Below are positions 13,648 to 14,922 of a stretch of DNA of 14,922 bases, one piece after another. This DNA comes from Acidobacteriota bacterium. GTDB lineage: Bacteria; Acidobacteriota; Terriglobia; Bryobacterales; JACQDG01. The notes below the pieces were generated by a model that saw only the letters and a program-made list of their open reading frames with translations, made no database searches and was not told the origin of the DNA. Within the stretch, counting starts at the first letter, position 1; each line of letters begins with the position of its first letter. The stretch is taken from NCBI GenBank assembly GCA_016201195.1, contig JACQDI010000799.1:1-14922 (forward strand), given 5' to 3'. The position numbers were made by a program, and so were the translations under genes.

Positions 13648-13673
13648 CGGGCGAAAAAGTCACGCACCGTCAT
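13644..13673 (-). other. Possible 9-codon leader minigene before the sigma factor
   Basis: On the minus strand an ATG at 13673 opens MTVRDFFAR followed by TGA, and this TGA overlaps the TTG start of the sigma gene (TTGA). GGGAGG lies about 11 bases upstream. The sigma TTG has no Shine-Dalgarno of its own, so translation of the minigene could deliver ribosomes to it. The ORF is very short and could be chance. Confidence 0.3.
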
Positions 13674-13680
13674 CTAAAAG

Positions 13681-13703
13681 TTTACCTCCCTGTCGGGGGT
13701 AAA
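13681..13703 (-). promoter_or_regulatory. Hairpin covering the Shine-Dalgarno upstream of the sigma operon
   Basis: In minus-strand RNA, UUUACCCCC and GGGAGGUAAA pair with one bulge around a GACA loop, giving 9 pairs. The 3' arm contains the GGGAGG that would serve the minigene at 13673. Folding would hide the ribosome-binding site, so this could be a translational switch; as DNA it could equally be an operator. Confidence 0.35.
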
Positions 13704-14274
13704 AGGCCACCATTTTGGCGTAACCAGCGACAGCGGCCGTGCCAATAACCCAGGAGACGCGCGGTTATGTACAATGCCGGCTGACACGGAGTTCCGACAG
13801 CCTCGACGCCCGGTCCAGCCCCACACGGTTAACGTTTCTGACAGGCTGGCGCGTTTGTCTCGGGGTGAATCTGAGCGGGGGATGGAACTACAGGGCGTCC
13901 CGCGAAGAGCATAAGCAAATGGGTCACGACGGCGACGAGTGAAGCGCGACGCTGCGGGATGAATCTTCCTTGCCTTCTGCTTTCGCCCAACGTGTGGCTA
14001 CAGCTTTGCGTGCGATTTCGCTGCGTCGCTCAGCAGACAATCTGGCCGCCCTGGGCGGGCCACCCACCTTACCGTGCCGCTCCGGAGAGGCTTTCGCGGC
14101 TATTCTCGGCTTCCGGCTTTGCCGGCTTTGCCCGCAATGTCGCGGCGTTGGACTGGCGTCAGTTTCGCCGCCCGGACCTTGCCACCAAGCCTGCCAACGG
14201 CAACCGCATGGTGGCGGAGGGCTTTGGTGGAAAGGGCTGCTGCGGATTAGTGGCGGGATCAGTGCCCCGAGGCC
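13704..14274. other. Gene-poor stretch between two minus-strand genes
   Basis: About 570 bases separate the sigma operon from the gene at the right edge. Apart from the weak promoter candidate I see no gene, RNA or repeat I can support. Plus-strand open frames at 13739-13942 and near 13959-14357 lack Shine-Dalgarno sites and recognisable domains, and the latter run antisense into the real minus-strand gene. A short CCGGC-TTT-GCCGG hairpin lies at 14113-14125. Confidence 0.5.
13766..13795 (-). promoter_or_regulatory. Weak candidate ECF-type promoter for the sigma operon
   Basis: On the minus strand GGAACT (13795-13790) is followed after 18 bases by TACATA (13771-13766). GGAAC is a common ECF -35 core, and autoregulation is typical of such sigma factors. 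The spacing and -10 are not a good match to any specific consensus, and the implied leader is about 110 bases to the sigma start. Confidence 0.2.
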
Positions 14275-14922
14275 TCAGCTTCGGTGGCTTCGGCTTTCTG
14301 TGGGCAGCGGGACAGCGCGCCCGAACAGGCACAGGTGGTCGTAGGCCCAGATCTTGATCACCGGGACTCTTGAGCGCCTGGCGATCAGGTAGTCGCGTGC
14401 CCAGGGCCAGCCGCCGTTGAAGAGGCCCATCAGGTAGCGGCAGGCGGCACGGGGCCAGGAGAGGGCCTCGAACGGGTAGCCGGCCATCCAGCGGACCTTG
14501 TCGAGGTTGCGGTCGACGCCGGCGAATTGGAAACCCTCGATCAGGAAGGTGTCGAAGCCGGAACCGGCCTTCGACTCCCACTCGAGCGGGAGGTTGATGT
14601 AGTGATTCAGGCGGCGCGTGGCGGGATCGTTCACGTCGAGCGGCCAGAGGAGCTCGAACTTCGCGTTTGGATGAGCGGCCAGGACGTAGGTGCGGATCGC
14701 ATCGACGTGGTCCTTGACGGTCTGCCGCAGGAAGTTCGCATCGACATGGCCGTTGACCGAGGGATCGTCGTTGGGGCTGAGGAAGGTATGGAGCGCTCGG
14801 CCGTTCTCGGTCTGGAATCGGCTGGTCGTGTACGCGTCGTAGAACGCCATGCCGGAAGCGTTGGCGAAGTACCACCAGAGGACCTCGCCGAACTGGAGCC
14901 GGGTCGTCAGGCCGGCGGCTTC
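14275..14922 (-). CDS. C-terminal 215 residues of a protein of unknown function (truncated by the window edge)
   Basis: The frame enters from the right edge (LQFGEVLWWYFANASG) and ends at TGA 14277-14275. It is rich in Trp, Tyr and Asp, with NDDPSVNGHVDANFLR, AHPNAKFELLWPLDVND and KIWAYDHLCLF. Alternating hydrophobic strands and helices (HVDAIRTYVLAAHP then FELLWPLDV) recall a (beta/alpha)8 barrel such as glycoside hydrolases or phage-tail-associated barrels, but I cannot name a family. Base composition and codon choice look native. The start and most of the protein lie beyond the window. Confidence 0.7.
   Translation of the reverse strand, partial: EAAGLTTRLQFGEVLWWYFANASGMAFYDAYTTSRFQTENGRALHTFLSPNDDPSVNGHVDANFLRQTVKDHVDAIRTYVLAAHPNAKFELLWPLDVNDPATRRLNHYINLPLEWESKAGSGFDTFLIEGFQFAGVDRNLDKVRWMAGYPFEALSWPRAACRYLMGLFNGGWPWARDYLIARRSRVPVIKIWAYDHLCLFGRAVPLPTESRSHRS

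Noticed and set aside
13959..14357. Two overlapping plus-strand frames (132 and 124 codons) in the gene-poor stretch
   Set aside because: Neither has a ribosome site or domain, and both run antisense into the 3' end of the right-edge gene. A degraded element cannot be excluded.
14159..14875. 238-codon minus-strand frame overlapping the right-edge gene
   Set aside because: It is Arg/Pro-rich and in a different frame from the Trp/Tyr/Asp-rich product at 14275-14922, which has a far more protein-like composition.

Overview
The window is G+C-rich, gene-dense bacterial DNA with short spacers, many ATGA/GTGA/TTGA overlaps and several GTG or TTG starts. The protein set (Omp85 barrel without POTRA domains, DedA-rhodanese fusion, small exported Cys-rich proteins, ECF sigma/anti-sigma pairs, a TIGR04283-like glycosyltransferase) suggests a Gram-negative soil or subsurface bacterium, most likely an acidobacterium. 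That placement rests on overall impression and remembered gene content, not on a marker gene. No rRNA, tRNA, CRISPR array or complete insertion sequence was seen.

Plus-strand block, 1-11406. After the tail of an unidentified gene come a membrane-anchored Cys/Met-rich metal-binding candidate (128-523) and a DedA-family membrane protein fused to a rhodanese domain (637-1644). Next is a broken gene (1655-1864): its first ~40 codons copy the start of an NDH-2 gene and its remainder copies the 3' end of the Cys-rich gene. A tight operon follows: an Omp85-type outer-membrane barrel (1867-3123), an exported protein with kinase-like motifs (3134-4759), NDH-2 (4760-6040), a small exported Cys protein (6045-6422), a membrane monohaem cytochrome c (6442-7170) and a free-standing CBM48 domain (7190-7483). 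Two flavin disulfide oxidoreductases of the glutathione/mercuric reductase superfamily come next (7572-8927 and 9182-10633). The 254-bp gap between them carries what looks like the first ~70 bp of a transketolase gene. The second oxidoreductase overlaps a TIGR04283-like glycosyltransferase (10630-11406).

Minus-strand block, 13647-11411. It reads ECF sigma factor, zinc-binding anti-sigma factor with about six membrane helices, stand-alone OmpR/PhoB-type winged-helix protein, and RsbW-like histidine-kinase-type ATPase. It converges on the plus-strand block with 4 bp between stop codons. Its 5' side has a 9-codon minigene overlapping the sigma start and a hairpin covering the minigene's Shine-Dalgarno. 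About 570 bp with no convincing gene follow, then the 3' part of a minus-strand gene of unknown function that runs off the right edge.

How it may work together (inference). NDH-2 would feed electrons from NADH into the quinone pool. The monohaem membrane cytochrome, small Cys proteins, DedA-rhodanese and two disulfide oxidoreductases point to a thiol, sulfur or metal redox module at the cell envelope. The Omp85 barrel and the exported kinase-like protein are translationally close and could form a secretion or surface-modification pair. This pair is the most novel element here. Two partial gene-start remnants show that the block has been rearranged repeatedly.
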